Below are positions 46,401 through 54,311 of a DNA stretch of 64,000 bases, one piece after another. Position numbers and translations under genes: made by a program. The stretch is from the NCBI GenBank assembly GCA_903850335.1, contig CAINLJ010000251.1:1-64000 (forward strand), written 5' to 3'. A model generated the notes under the pieces. The model searched no databases and was not told the origin of the DNA. It saw only the letters and a program-made list of their open reading frames with translations. Origin of the DNA: an uncultured Bacteroidia bacterium (GTDB lineage Bacteria > Bacteroidota > Bacteroidia > Bacteroidales > Prolixibacteraceae). Position 1 is the first letter of the stretch; every line of letters begins with the position of its first letter.

Positions 46401-46850
46401 CATTACAGGAAATTCAGAAATATCGATGTCGAGAACCTGAGGCTGATCGGGAAGATCGTTCGGAAGATCTGTTTTCGATTTATCTACGGCATCCCGAACA
46501 CGCTGTTTTGCATCAGGAATCGATATTTTAGGATCAAACTCTACAATGATCGAGGAGAAATCGGGAACTGAATTGCTGGTTACCTTCTTCACATCCGAAA
46601 TCGATTTCAGCTGTTTCTCGATTGGACGGGTGACAAGATTCTCAATATCTGCAGGCGAAGTTCCCGGATAGGGCGTATTCACGACAATATATGGAATAAC
46701 AACCTGAGGGAACTGCTCCTTCGGAATGAAAACGTAGTTCATGAGCCCCAGAATGGATATCAAAAACGCGAGTACATAGATACTTGTTTTGTTTTCAATC
46801 GCCCAGCTAGTTGGGAGGAACTCTTTTATTTTATGTATATCTTTTGACAT
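43449..46850 (-). CDS. RND efflux transporter permease (AcrB/HAE1 type)
   Basis: The 1133-residue inner-membrane proton antiporter has 12 membrane helices in two similar halves and two large periplasmic loops. The GIVVDDAIVVIENTHR segment in TM4 carries the proton-relay Asp pair. The N-terminal half shows FIPKEQFPQVVIPYIVV and NTPYPGTSP, and the second half GLGIVALGGIVVRNGILIVEF. Somewhat longer than AcrB because of a linker near 525-570. It works with the adaptor and TolC-family genes of the same operon; the substrate is unknown. Confidence 0.95.
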   Translation of the reverse strand: MSKDIHKIKEFLPTSWAIENKTSIYVLAFLISILGLMNYVFIPKEQFPQVVIPYIVVNTPYPGTSPADIENLVTRPIEKQLKSISDVKKVTSNSVPDFSSIIVEFDPKISIPDAKQRVRDAVDKSKTDLPNDLPDQPQVLDIDISEFPVMYINISGNYSLDRLKKYADIAQDKFEGVKEITRVDIVGALEREIQIEADIFKMQAAKVTFSDIERAVAGENITISGGIINTNGTRNTVRLKGQFQAVSALRDIVVHSSSGAYVRLTDIAEIKDGFKEQESFARLDGNNVITLNVIKKSGANLLDASDHIKKIIDNELKGKAFPSDLSMTVTGDQSLFTRNTLEELNNTIIIGFILVTIVLMFFMGFTNSFFVGLSVPLSMAVAYLVLPGIGFTMNMIVMFGFIFALGIVVDDAIVVIENTHRLHRNNPDIKVAAKMAAGEVFMPILSGTLTTLAPFFPLAFWPGIVGQFMHYLPVTLIITLFASLFVAYIFNPVFAVSFMQHEYDFEADTKKDWRKTRKFLIVVFGFSLLFYATKMYGLANFLMFAILLVVAYEYAIRFWIKGFQEKLWPSMMDVYERSIRYVLKGNRAIWMLIGMIILFFFTMFLTGIVKPKVLFFPENEPNNVYVYVKMPGGTDQTVTDSVTQIAEKRVYEVLGKKNPDVESIISNITIGAEEQGFTTAGKPFNKGKISINFIENKLRTTGISSTKYMEMIRKGVGHIPGAEITVDKNGNGPPTGKPINIEVTSQNLENLVADAYSFRDYIDSLRIPGIEELKSDFEMNSPEIIIDIDRDRAMRQGVSTGQIGLEIRTALFGKEVSKFKQEEDEYPITLRYHKVTRDNINSLINLQITYRDMNSGQLRSIPLSTVAKINYSTSYAGIKRLNQKRVITIFSNVISGYSANDIVPRIKKEAEKFSKHEGTEIKLTGEQDDQNETSAFLMKAMIIALGIIFFILITQFGSISKTVIILSEVIFSIIGVLLGVIIFRMDLVIMMTGLGIVALGGIVVRNGILIVEFCDVMMQKGLKTREAIVQAGRTRITPVVLTATATMLGLVPLAVGMNINFVTLFTELNPHIYFGGDNVAFWGPLAWTIIFGLSFATFLTLIFVPALYYLDYVTRLKYRRRKNLKRIKLLNQN

Positions 46851-46869
46851 ATCTTAATATTGAAACCTG

Positions 46870-47988
46870 TTAATAGGAGATTAATGCACCTTCGCTAAGA
46901 CTCTGGAATCCAGCGGTAATAACTTTATCACCTCCTTTAAGTCCTTCAAGGACCTCAGATATTCCATTGTAATCCATTCCGGGTTTTACCGACTGTCGGG
47001 TGGCTATCCATTGATTATTTTTCTCAACTGCTACATATACAAACTTCCCGTCTTTGTTACTCTGTATATAATTAACCGGAATACAAAAAGCCTTTTCATT
47101 TGTATAATCCTTTATTTTAACGTAGGCAATCATATTGGCACGCAATTGTACCTCTTTTGTCTGTAACTTACATTCAACCTGGAAAGTACGATTGGTTGGA
47201 TCAATAAAACTACTTGTAAAAAAGAGGGTGCTCTCGATCTCTTTCCCAATATCCGGGAATCTAACAATTACTTTATTCCCATTTTGAATTCGGGATGCAT
47301 AGTTTTCAGAGACATCAGCCTTGATCTTAGCTACATTCATATTAATTACCCGAATAGCTGATGTGGGTGCTCCAGGCGAAGCCATTTGACCGACTTTTAA
47401 AGGCACACTCTCAACAGTACCGGAGATCGGTGATATAATTTTAGCCATATCAATCTGGCCCTTAAGGGTTTTAATTTTATTTTCAAGTGCTTCCTTGTTA
47501 GTCTTTGCCTGAAGAAACTGTATTTCACTTCCTATATTCTTATCCCACAGCGCTTTCTGTTTCGTAAAAAGATTGCTCACCAAATCATATTGAGTATTTA
47601 CCTCATCCAGTGACTGTTTTAGAACTGCAGCATCCAGCTCTGCAAGGATCTGACCTTTCTTTACATTAGTACCCTCTGTGACGTAAACTGCAGTAACGAT
47701 ACCATTAATCTGTGGACTTACTGCAACATTCTGATCCCCATCAACTACACCCTGAACTTCGACATAATGATTAAATATACAGTCTGTTACAGGCTGAATT
47801 CTGACAGGTATCGCCTTGATTTCTTTCGCTTCTCCACCCGGATTTACTTCAGCTTCAAGCTTTGCAATCTTTGTAGCTAATTCGTCATGCTGCACTTTTA
47901 ATTTTGCCAACTCACCCTGTTTATCGTTGGAGCTACCGCATGAACTCAGGATGGCACCTATTGCAAGAGCATAAATAATGTTTTTCAT
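46870..47988 (-). CDS. RND efflux periplasmic adaptor lipoprotein
   Basis: The protein has 372 residues from the ATG at 47988, chosen because it starts a lipoprotein signal (lipobox LSSC, Cys17). The longer frame extends into the preceding gene. A short coiled-coil at about 26-45 precedes the barrel-sandwich and hairpin domains (QINGIVTAVYVTEGTNVKKGQ, then SPISGTVESVPLKVGQ). It connects the RND pump to the TolC-family channel. It starts 7 bases after the tolC-like stop and ends 19 bases before the RND start. Confidence 0.93.
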   Translation of the reverse strand: MKNIIYALAIGAILSSCGSSNDKQGELAKLKVQHDELATKIAKLEAEVNPGGEAKEIKAIPVRIQPVTDCIFNHYVEVQGVVDGDQNVAVSPQINGIVTAVYVTEGTNVKKGQILAELDAAVLKQSLDEVNTQYDLVSNLFTKQKALWDKNIGSEIQFLQAKTNKEALENKIKTLKGQIDMAKIISPISGTVESVPLKVGQMASPGAPTSAIRVINMNVAKIKADVSENYASRIQNGNKVIVRFPDIGKEIESTLFFTSSFIDPTNRTFQVECKLQTKEVQLRANMIAYVKIKDYTNEKAFCIPVNYIQSNKDGKFVYVAVEKNNQWIATRQSVKPGMDYNGISEVLEGLKGGDKVITAGFQSLSEGALISY

Positions 47989-47995
47989 ATAACTG

Positions 47996-49336
47996 TTATT
48001 TTGAGATTTTCTGATTGATATTAAATAGTTTTTCCAATTTGGTTCGTGCACCAACAACGTCATAAATTCCTTGATAGTAGTTGGTAAGGTTGTTAAGATA
48101 TTGATTTTGAACCGACATCAAATCCATACTTGACGAAATACCTTGTTTGTACTTCTCCAGTGTACGCTGATAAATATTATCCGATAACTCCTTACTCTTC
48201 TTCTGGATCTGAAACTTTTCAAGCTTCGTTTTCAAATCATTCTGGTATTGAAAGGATTGCATCAGAATTGTGTTCCCCGCAAAAAGCTTACTATTGGTGG
48301 CCTTTTCGAATGTCATTCTTTTCTGAGCAACAGCTGCCATCCGCTGACCACTACTGAAAATTGGCAGGGTTAAATTGATTCCAATTACATTCTTAGGGGC
48401 AAAGTCGAAAATCGGAGTCTTCCATTTCTCCTGATGGTCATAAAAGGCATTAATGACCGGATAATAATTGGATATCTCTCTCTTTAAATCATATTTTGCT
48501 AACAATTCACTGGTTGTCAATAATTTATAATCTACATTCTTTTCAAGGATGAATGGTTCATTCGCAAGAACCGATAACTTTTTTACCTCGGCTTCCTCCA
48601 TTTGTAGAGGATCAGTAAAGATTAAATTGGTTTTTTCCGATAGTCCCAATTGAATCTTCATTAACCTTCTGCCCATTTCAAGGTTATTATCAATCTGCGA
48701 AATTGCATTGGTTATTGTGTTTCCTGTAAGTTCAAGCTGTTCAGCATCTGTCTTTTCCACAAACCCCTGTTTGTACATTTCCCTTATATCAGCAAGAGTT
48801 TTGTCTACATTTTCAAGGTTTGACTTTAAAACTTTTCTGCTTTCTTCTCCAACAAGAATCATGTAATAAGTATTTGTTACCGACTCGTTTACATCCAGTA
48901 TTGACTTTTCCAGTGATTCCGCTGACAGCTCACTATAGACTTTGGAAGCTTTTAGACCAATCAGGTAAGCACCGTTAAAAATAAGTTGAGAAACAGTAAG
49001 ATCGTAAACGATATTTTGTTTTACACCTAATTCAATTACGGCACCAGGGGCTGCCTTTGGATCAAAATTTGATGCCGGCAGAGTTGGAACGCTTGGAATA
49101 TACTGATACTTCGCAGTACCATCGATATGTGGCAGTCCAATCGCAAGGGTTTCGGTGATCTTCTTCTGTGCAATCTTTAAATCAAGCTGGGAATTCCTGA
49201 TATTTAAATTGTTGTCCTGAGCAATTTTTAACGCATCGTTAAGGGATAATCGAAGCGTATCCTGTGCCAGGGAGACTTTGGCACCACTCAGAGCGAGCAG
49301 AACCAACAAGATAATCTGACATTTTTTTAATAACAT
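47996..49336 (-). CDS. TolC-family outer membrane efflux protein (RND operon)
   Basis: The 446-residue protein has a signal peptide ending SLA-Q (residue 24). The two outer-membrane-efflux repeats start with RLSLNDALKIAQDNNLNIRN and end with RTLEKYKQGISSSMDLMSVQNQYL. It forms the outer-membrane channel of the RND pump. It is the second gene of the tetR, tolC, adaptor, RND operon and follows the regulator by 13 bases. Confidence 0.93.
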   Translation of the reverse strand: MLLKKCQIILLVLLALSGAKVSLAQDTLRLSLNDALKIAQDNNLNIRNSQLDLKIAQKKITETLAIGLPHIDGTAKYQYIPSVPTLPASNFDPKAAPGAVIELGVKQNIVYDLTVSQLIFNGAYLIGLKASKVYSELSAESLEKSILDVNESVTNTYYMILVGEESRKVLKSNLENVDKTLADIREMYKQGFVEKTDAEQLELTGNTITNAISQIDNNLEMGRRLMKIQLGLSEKTNLIFTDPLQMEEAEVKKLSVLANEPFILEKNVDYKLLTTSELLAKYDLKREISNYYPVINAFYDHQEKWKTPIFDFAPKNVIGINLTLPIFSSGQRMAAVAQKRMTFEKATNSKLFAGNTILMQSFQYQNDLKTKLEKFQIQKKSKELSDNIYQRTLEKYKQGISSSMDLMSVQNQYLNNLTNYYQGIYDVVGARTKLEKLFNINQKISK

Positions 49337-49349
49337 ATTTGTTACTTTA

Positions 49350-50003
49350 TTAATTATTATTTTTTAATGATTCTATGATTTCCTTTTTCCTGTTCTCAAA
49401 ATAGGCAACTCCTTCGGGGGTTGATATTGCACGAATGTGGTTCTCAAACATTACCCTGAAGATCTCATCAAAAGTTACATTTGCTATTTTACACACCTCA
49501 GCATTATGAATCTCAACCAAATAATTCATGTAGATAGCCACCACAGCTTCAATATTCAGATCCTTTCGATAAAGACCCTCCAAAATTCCTTTCTCCAGGT
49601 TCATTGTCATTGATCTCGAAATGTGTGCCATCCTACTGGCATTAAACTCATTGAAGAGCGGTTCATAGTATTTTTTGAGTTCAAATAACAACATTGGATT
49701 GAAACGCTTCATCTCTTCATAAACCATCAGACTGACCTTAAAAAGTTTCTCAATGGCATTAACTTCAAGAGACGCTATCGTTTCCATCGCCTCAATCCAT
49801 CTTTTCTGGTCGTACCCGAAAAACTGGGAAAGCAGATCTTCTTTACTATTTACAAACCTGTAGAGTGTTTTTTTTGAAATTCCAAGCTTGTGGCTTATGT
49901 CATCCATATTCAGATTCCTGATACCGAATTCAAAAAACAAATCCTTAATCTGATCAAGCATTAGTTCAAACTTCTCATCCTGACTGTCTATTTCATTACT
50001 CAT
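49350..50003 (-). CDS. TetR/AcrR family transcriptional regulator
   Basis: The 217-residue protein has an N-terminal helix-turn-helix (about 25-60, MDDISHKLGISKKTLYRFVNSKEDLL). The all-helical ligand-binding domain holds the rest. As first gene of the RND operon it likely represses its own transcription and is released by pump substrates. A palindrome upstream (50043-50072) is the probable operator. Confidence 0.93.
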   Translation of the reverse strand: MSNEIDSQDEKFELMLDQIKDLFFEFGIRNLNMDDISHKLGISKKTLYRFVNSKEDLLSQFFGYDQKRWIEAMETIASLEVNAIEKLFKVSLMVYEEMKRFNPMLLFELKKYYEPLFNEFNASRMAHISRSMTMNLEKGILEGLYRKDLNIEAVVAIYMNYLVEIHNAEVCKIANVTFDEIFRVMFENHIRAISTPEGVAYFENRKKEIIESLKNNN

Positions 50004-50019
50004 CTTCGTCTTTAAAAAT

Positions 50020-50027
50020 CAAACTTA
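50020..50027 (-). promoter_or_regulatory. Bacteroidota -7 promoter element for the RND operon
   Basis: TAAGTTTG on the minus strand fits TAnnTTTG. It lies 16 bases upstream of the tetR start codon. The palindrome at 50043-50072 begins 15 bases further upstream and covers the -33 area. Confidence 0.55.
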
Positions 50028-50042
50028 ATATTTCGTAAAGAA

Positions 50043-50072
50043 AGGAAACATTTTACACACAAAACGTTTCCT
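50043..50072. promoter_or_regulatory. Candidate TetR operator
   Basis: The inverted repeat AGGAAAC...GTTTCCT (50043-50049 and 50066-50072) continues past one mismatch with TTT/AAA pairing. It overlaps the region expected for the -33 element of the promoter of the adjacent tetR gene. That position and size suit autorepression by TetR. Inferred; not tested. Confidence 0.5.
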
Positions 50073-50171
50073 GAATGTTAAATGTTTCTGAAGTTTTATG
50101 TGATGAAAGAACTGAGTTTAAAATAAAATCTGAATTGGCTAAATTTGAACATTATTTAGTGTTAATATCTA

Positions 50172-50639
50172 ATGAAAAAAACAAATGCGGTCAGAATCCT
50201 GGATCGTTTAAAAATCACGTATGAGCTGGTCGAATATGTCGTCGACGAATCAGATTTGAGTGCAGTTCATTTGGCCGAAACAGCAAGGATTCCTATTACC
50301 CAGGTTTATAAAACGCTTGTCCTGGAGGGAGATAAAAATGGATATTTTGTATGTATTATTCCAGGCGCAGAAGAGATAGATCTCAAAAAAGCAGCAGCTA
50401 TCAGTGCAAATAAAAAGGCTTCTATGATAAAAGTAAAAGAATTGGAGCCATTAACTGGTTATATTAGAGGCGGATGCTCACCTCTGGGGATGAAAAAACA
50501 ATTTCCCGTCTATATGGATACCTCTGCATTTAATCTGGATACAATTTATATCAGTGCTGGAATACGAGGAATGCAGATCAGGCTCTCACCTGAAGACCTG
50601 TTGCGTGCCTGTAACGCAAATAAATCCGGACTAATATGA
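50172..50639 (+). CDS. ybaK: Cys-tRNA(Pro)/Cys-tRNA(Cys) deacylase YbaK family
   Basis: The 155-residue protein has the YbaK/EbsC fold, with YKTLVLEGDKNGYFVCIIPG and the conserved GYIRGGCSPLGMKKQ. Members edit mischarged Cys-tRNA(Pro) in trans in the cytosol. The length is normal. It is divergent from the tetR operon and ends in a hairpin whose arms flank the stop codon (50619-50651). Confidence 0.93.
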   Translation: MKKTNAVRILDRLKITYELVEYVVDESDLSAVHLAETARIPITQVYKTLVLEGDKNGYFVCIIPGAEEIDLKKAAAISANKKASMIKVKELEPLTGYIRGGCSPLGMKKQFPVYMDTSAFNLDTIYISAGIRGMQIRLSPEDLLRACNANKSGLI

Positions 50640-50651
50640 TCCGGTTTTATT
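50619..50651 (+). terminator. Hairpin terminator spanning the ybaK stop codon
   Basis: The inverted repeat has arms at 50619-50630 and 50640-50651 (12 bp, one mismatch), with the TGA stop at the loop edge and a short T-run in the right arm. The neighbouring UroD-family gene is convergent, so it may terminate both. Confidence 0.65.
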
Positions 50652-50687
50652 CAGCAAATAAAAAAACCAAAATTTAAAAATCAATTT

Positions 50688-51782
50688 TTAACCATGCTTC
50701 CTGCATAAATCAAGAAAATACTTTACCCTTTGCGGTGAGACATCGTGTTGAATAATATGTGCCGGAGAAATCATATAACCTCCGCCTTCGCCAAGTATTC
50801 CTATCTTCTCGACAATATCCCTTTCCAGCTCCTCATTTGTACCTTTAGGTAATAATTCCTGCTGGTCAATAGCTCCCCAGAACGCAAACCTGTCTCCAAA
50901 ATTAGTTTTCATGTCCTGTGGCAGATGCCCTGGAACACCCGGCTGAACAGGATTAAACACCTCAAAACCAATTTCACGGATATCATCCAGTAAATCTGCA
51001 ACCGCACCATCGCAATGTAATATAGGGATTATATCAGGCTTGGCGGCCTTAAACCTGTCAATCATTCTTTTATAAACCGGTTTTAATTGTTCTCTGAAAG
51101 TCTCAGGGGGAATTATAAGACTGACCTGTGTTCCAAAATCGTCTCCAAACCAAAGGGCATCAACCCCTTTTTCAATCAATTTCAGACCAATTTGAATCTG
51201 AAAATCAGCGCAGGCTTCGAACAGTGGCATGACATATTCTGTCTCCATCATCATATCAACAAGGAGCTTCTCCATTCCAACCAATTGATGAGCCAGCGAG
51301 AAAACAGTTACTTCGATATCGCCAATGATCACGAATTCGTCTTTGTACTTTTTAACAAGAGCCTCAGCATCCCTGAAACGTCCGGGTGCCTCTGGATCCG
51401 GGAACAGATAAGATTCTATGTCAGCAGTGGTTTCAGCATGTGCCAATGGATAATCAACAACCTCAACATAGATATCACCCTGACGCATCCGCATCTTATA
51501 TTCGTTGAGCCATGTACCATCTGAATCTTTTAGTATCTTATAATCATCAGAAACAGAAGCTCCTGTAATCACTACGTCACTACCCATCGCAACACGCAAT
51601 TCATTTGCACTGATACGGTATGTGACATCTTCATATAGATTTTCTGTGTAATGAACCGGGATATTTAATTCCTTTCCGAAGTAATCCGTGAGGCTTCTGC
51701 ATAGGTCAAACTGAACCGGAATCCTGTCAGGAAGCCCCTCAACACGTTTAAATGCTCTTAAAACACGTTCTCTGGAATTCAT
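50688..51782 (-). CDS. Uroporphyrinogen decarboxylase-family protein
   Basis: The 364-residue TIM-barrel protein starts MNSRERVLRAFKRVEG and has the usual HCDGAVADLLDDIREIGFEVFNPVQPG segment near residues 267-296. The family includes true UroD, but members with this start and length are more often corrinoid or thiol methyltransferases (MtaA-like) of unknown substrate. No heme genes are nearby. A TAnnTTTG element lies 52 bases upstream. A C1-metabolic role is inferred. Confidence 0.8.
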   Translation of the reverse strand: MNSRERVLRAFKRVEGLPDRIPVQFDLCRSLTDYFGKELNIPVHYTENLYEDVTYRISANELRVAMGSDVVITGASVSDDYKILKDSDGTWLNEYKMRMRQGDIYVEVVDYPLAHAETTADIESYLFPDPEAPGRFRDAEALVKKYKDEFVIIGDIEVTVFSLAHQLVGMEKLLVDMMMETEYVMPLFEACADFQIQIGLKLIEKGVDALWFGDDFGTQVSLIIPPETFREQLKPVYKRMIDRFKAAKPDIIPILHCDGAVADLLDDIREIGFEVFNPVQPGVPGHLPQDMKTNFGDRFAFWGAIDQQELLPKGTNEELERDIVEKIGILGEGGGYMISPAHIIQHDVSPQRVKYFLDLCRKHG

Positions 51783-51833
51783 AAAAGGTTAATTAATTCG
51801 TTTTGAAAATAATTAAATTCGAATATTCTGATA

Positions 51834-51841
51834 CAAATATA
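51834..51841 (-). promoter_or_regulatory. Bacteroidota -7 promoter element for the UroD-family gene
   Basis: TATATTTG on the minus strand matches TAnnTTTG. It lies back to back with the plus-strand element at 51865-51872, so one short spacer holds two divergent promoters. Confidence 0.5.
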
Positions 51842-51864
51842 GACAATGGATAACTTTTAACATA

Positions 51865-51872
51865 TATATTTG
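51865..51872 (+). promoter_or_regulatory. Bacteroidota -7 promoter element for the isomerase-like gene
   Basis: TATATTTG fits TAnnTTTG and predicts a transcription start near 51879. That excludes the upstream in-frame TTG at 51870 and supports the ATG at 51894. Confidence 0.55.
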
Positions 51873-51893
51873 TATTCTTTAATCCACCTCATT

Positions 51894-52799
51894 ATGACAA
51901 ATTCACGACGCACCTTTCTGAAAAACAGTGCTCTGCTTATGGCAGGTACTACTCTGCTGTCAAAAGCATCATTTGGAGCTTCCAAAACTTCTGAAATTAT
52001 CGGAGTCCAGCTTTACTCCGTCAGGGAAGACATGAAAAAAGATCCTGTAGGTACTCTGACTCAACTCGCAAAAATGGGGTACAAAAATGTTGAACACGCG
52101 AACTATATCGAACGTAAATTCTCTGGTTTTACAGCAGTTGAGTTCAAAAAAATTCTCGATAGCCTGGGGCTTAAAATGGTTTCCGGCCACACTGTGATGA
52201 GAAAGGAACACTGGGATCCGATAAAAAAAGATTTCAGCGATTCATGGAAATATACAATAGAGGATGCCGCGTATCTGGGACAAAAATATGTAGTTAGTCC
52301 TTCAATGGATAACAGCATGCGCTCCACTTATGATGATATGCTGCGCTACATGGATGTTTTTAACCTCTGCGGTGAGCTGTGTCAGAAATCGGGAATGAAA
52401 TTCAGTTACCATAATCACTCATTCGAATTCAGCGAAAAACTCAATAATATCAAGATATTTGATATTATGATGCAACGGATGGATCCTAAACGCGTTGTCA
52501 TGCAATTGGATATTGGGAACATGTATATCGCAGGAGCAAAGGCGCTGGACATTATGGGTCAATATCCCGGCAGATTTGAATTGCTTCATGTAAAAGATGA
52601 AATTGCTGTCAACACTCCCGAAAAATATGAAAGTACAATTTTGGGAGAAGGGATTATACCCGCCAAAGAGATAATCGATCTGGGGAGGAAAAGCGGCGGG
52701 ACAACCTGTTTTATCATCGAACAGGAGTCCTATCAAAATATGACTCCGATTGAAAGCGTCAGGAAAGACTTAGGAATTATGAAAAAATGGGGTTATTAA
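51894..52799 (+). CDS. Tat-exported sugar phosphate isomerase/epimerase-like TIM barrel
   Basis: The protein has 301 residues from the ATG at 51894, which begins a twin-arginine signal (SRRTFLKN, Arg5-Arg6). The xylose isomerase-like TIM barrel follows, with IGVQLYSVRE, metal-ligand candidates in FSYHNHSFEF, and the LDIGNMYIAG and LLHVKDE segments. Exported members of this family act with Gfo/Idh oxidoreductases on non-phosphorylated sugars. The DUF1080 gene is next, 94 bases on. Confidence 0.88.
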   Translation: MTNSRRTFLKNSALLMAGTTLLSKASFGASKTSEIIGVQLYSVREDMKKDPVGTLTQLAKMGYKNVEHANYIERKFSGFTAVEFKKILDSLGLKMVSGHTVMRKEHWDPIKKDFSDSWKYTIEDAAYLGQKYVVSPSMDNSMRSTYDDMLRYMDVFNLCGELCQKSGMKFSYHNHSFEFSEKLNNIKIFDIMMQRMDPKRVVMQLDIGNMYIAGAKALDIMGQYPGRFELLHVKDEIAVNTPEKYESTILGEGIIPAKEIIDLGRKSGGTTCFIIEQESYQNMTPIESVRKDLGIMKKWGY

Positions 52800-52893
52800 G
52801 ATTTTTGAGTTATAAGTTATGAATTAAGAATGTTCGGTTCCATAATTTTAATAATATTCTTTAGTTAATTCGGGTATTAGACTACTTCGTATC

Positions 52894-53532
52894 ATGAAAA
52901 ATTTAACTTTTTTAGTATTGGTCACTCTCTCCCTAACCAGCTTTTCTCAGAAAAAGGAGGTTTTGTTTAATGGTAAAAACCTGGATGGATGGTCGATATA
53001 TGTTTCTGATTCAAGAATTGATCCGGCGACATTCTTTTATGTTAATGATGGTGTAATTGAGACTCCCGGGGTGCCGATGGGGTATCTCAGAACCAAAAAA
53101 GAGTACCAAAATTATAGTCTTCATGTCGAGTGGAGGTATCCGGAAATACCCACAAACAGTGGTATTTTCATCCATACCAAGGGTCCCGACAAAATTTGGC
53201 CCGATCATATCCAATGTCAGCTGAAGCATCTTTCTGCAGGAGATTTTGTTGTTCAGGGAGAAGGTGTCAGCGCGACAATCAGAGATACAGTCTATGTTTC
53301 GACACCGAAACTAAAACCTGTTGTCGCAAAAAATAAGCCTGCGAGCGAGAAGAAACCAGGCGAATGGAACAGCTATGACATTGTCTGCCGAGGTAATACT
53401 ATTGAAGTCACAGTGAATGGAGTAGTTCAAAATTATGCCACTAATTGCAGTATTACAAAAGGAGGAATTGGCTTACAGGCTGAAGGATCTAAAATTCAAT
53501 TCAGGAATCTTTGGATCAAAAAAATTAAATAA
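52894..53532 (+). CDS. DUF1080 (3-keto-disaccharide hydrolase) exported protein
   Basis: The 212-residue protein has a signal peptide ending FS-Q (about residue 18-19). It has the concanavalin-like DUF1080 fold, with LFNGKNLDGWSIY near the start and EWRYPEIPTNSGIFIH at mid-length. Pfam PF06439 covers 3-keto-disaccharide hydrolases, which split disaccharides after oxidation at C3. The stop overlaps the next start by one base (TAATG). Function here is inferred from family and from the Gfo/Idh genes 4 kb away. Confidence 0.88.
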   Translation: MKNLTFLVLVTLSLTSFSQKKEVLFNGKNLDGWSIYVSDSRIDPATFFYVNDGVIETPGVPMGYLRTKKEYQNYSLHVEWRYPEIPTNSGIFIHTKGPDKIWPDHIQCQLKHLSAGDFVVQGEGVSATIRDTVYVSTPKLKPVVAKNKPASEKKPGEWNSYDIVCRGNTIEVTVNGVVQNYATNCSITKGGIGLQAEGSKIQFRNLWIKKIK

Positions 53533-54299
53533 TGATCATCGTAATCTCTCCTTCCAAGACGCTTGATTTTGACAAGCCTCTGAACAGTATGTTATCTACT
53601 CAACCTGAATTTGTTAAAGAGGCTTCAACCATAATAAGGCCGCTTAGGAAGCTTAGCGTAAAACAGTTGATTGAATTAATGCATATCAGCCCTAAGCTGG
53701 CTCAATTAAATCAGGAGCGTTTTTATTTATGGCGCCCCGAATTCACAATCGGAACCTCCCGTCAGGCACTTTTTGCATTCAGAGGCGACGTTTACACTGG
53801 TCTGGATGCAGATACCCTAAGCTCATCAGAACTAGCACTTTCTCAGGAAAAGCTTAGAATTCTCTCCGGACTTTATGGTGTCCTGAAGCCTCTGGATCTG
53901 ATAAGGCCTTACCGCCTCGAGATGGGAACAACTCTTTTAGTGGGTAAAAACCATAATCTTTATGAATTCTGGCAAAAGAAAATCACTGCCAAAATAAGGG
54001 AAGATCTTGAAAGAAGTGGATCCGGGTTATTGATTAACCTGGCATCAGTCGAATATTTTAAAGCCATTGATCAGAATAAGCTAAAGGCCAAAATCGTTAC
54101 TCCTGAATTTCGGGAGGGGAAAAACGGAACCTATTCCATGGTTTCCTTCTTTGCCAAAAAAGCCCGTGGAATGATGACCCGGTTTATACTTCAAAACGGT
54201 ATCGAAGAAGAGGATCAATTACGAGCCTTCGACATTGACGGTTATTGCTATAACAGCTATCTTTCAAAAAAAGGACGACCGGTATTTACCCGTGGCTGA
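53532..54299 (+). CDS. yaaA: Peroxide stress protein YaaA
   Basis: The 255-residue protein starts MIIVISPSKTLDFDKPL and contains LSGLYGVLKPLDLIRPYRLEMG and NGTYSMVSFFAKKARGMM, typical of YaaA/DUF328. It binds DNA and limits free iron during peroxide stress in E. coli. Its ATG overlaps the DUF1080 stop by one base, so the two are translationally coupled, although the functions look unrelated. Confidence 0.94.
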   Translation: MIIVISPSKTLDFDKPLNSMLSTQPEFVKEASTIIRPLRKLSVKQLIELMHISPKLAQLNQERFYLWRPEFTIGTSRQALFAFRGDVYTGLDADTLSSSELALSQEKLRILSGLYGVLKPLDLIRPYRLEMGTTLLVGKNHNLYEFWQKKITAKIREDLERSGSGLLINLASVEYFKAIDQNKLKAKIVTPEFREGKNGTYSMVSFFAKKARGMMTRFILQNGIEEEDQLRAFDIDGYCYNSYLSKKGRPVFTRG

Positions 54300-54311
54300 T
54301 ATAAACTTCCT

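Noticed and set aside
46870-48063. Longer adaptor protein starting inside the tolC-like gene
   Set aside because: The lipoprotein signal beginning at 47988 is the natural start; the extra 25 codons overlap the preceding coding region.
51087-51524. Plus-strand open frame opposite the UroD-family gene
   Set aside because: It lies fully antisense to a well-supported gene and has no motifs.
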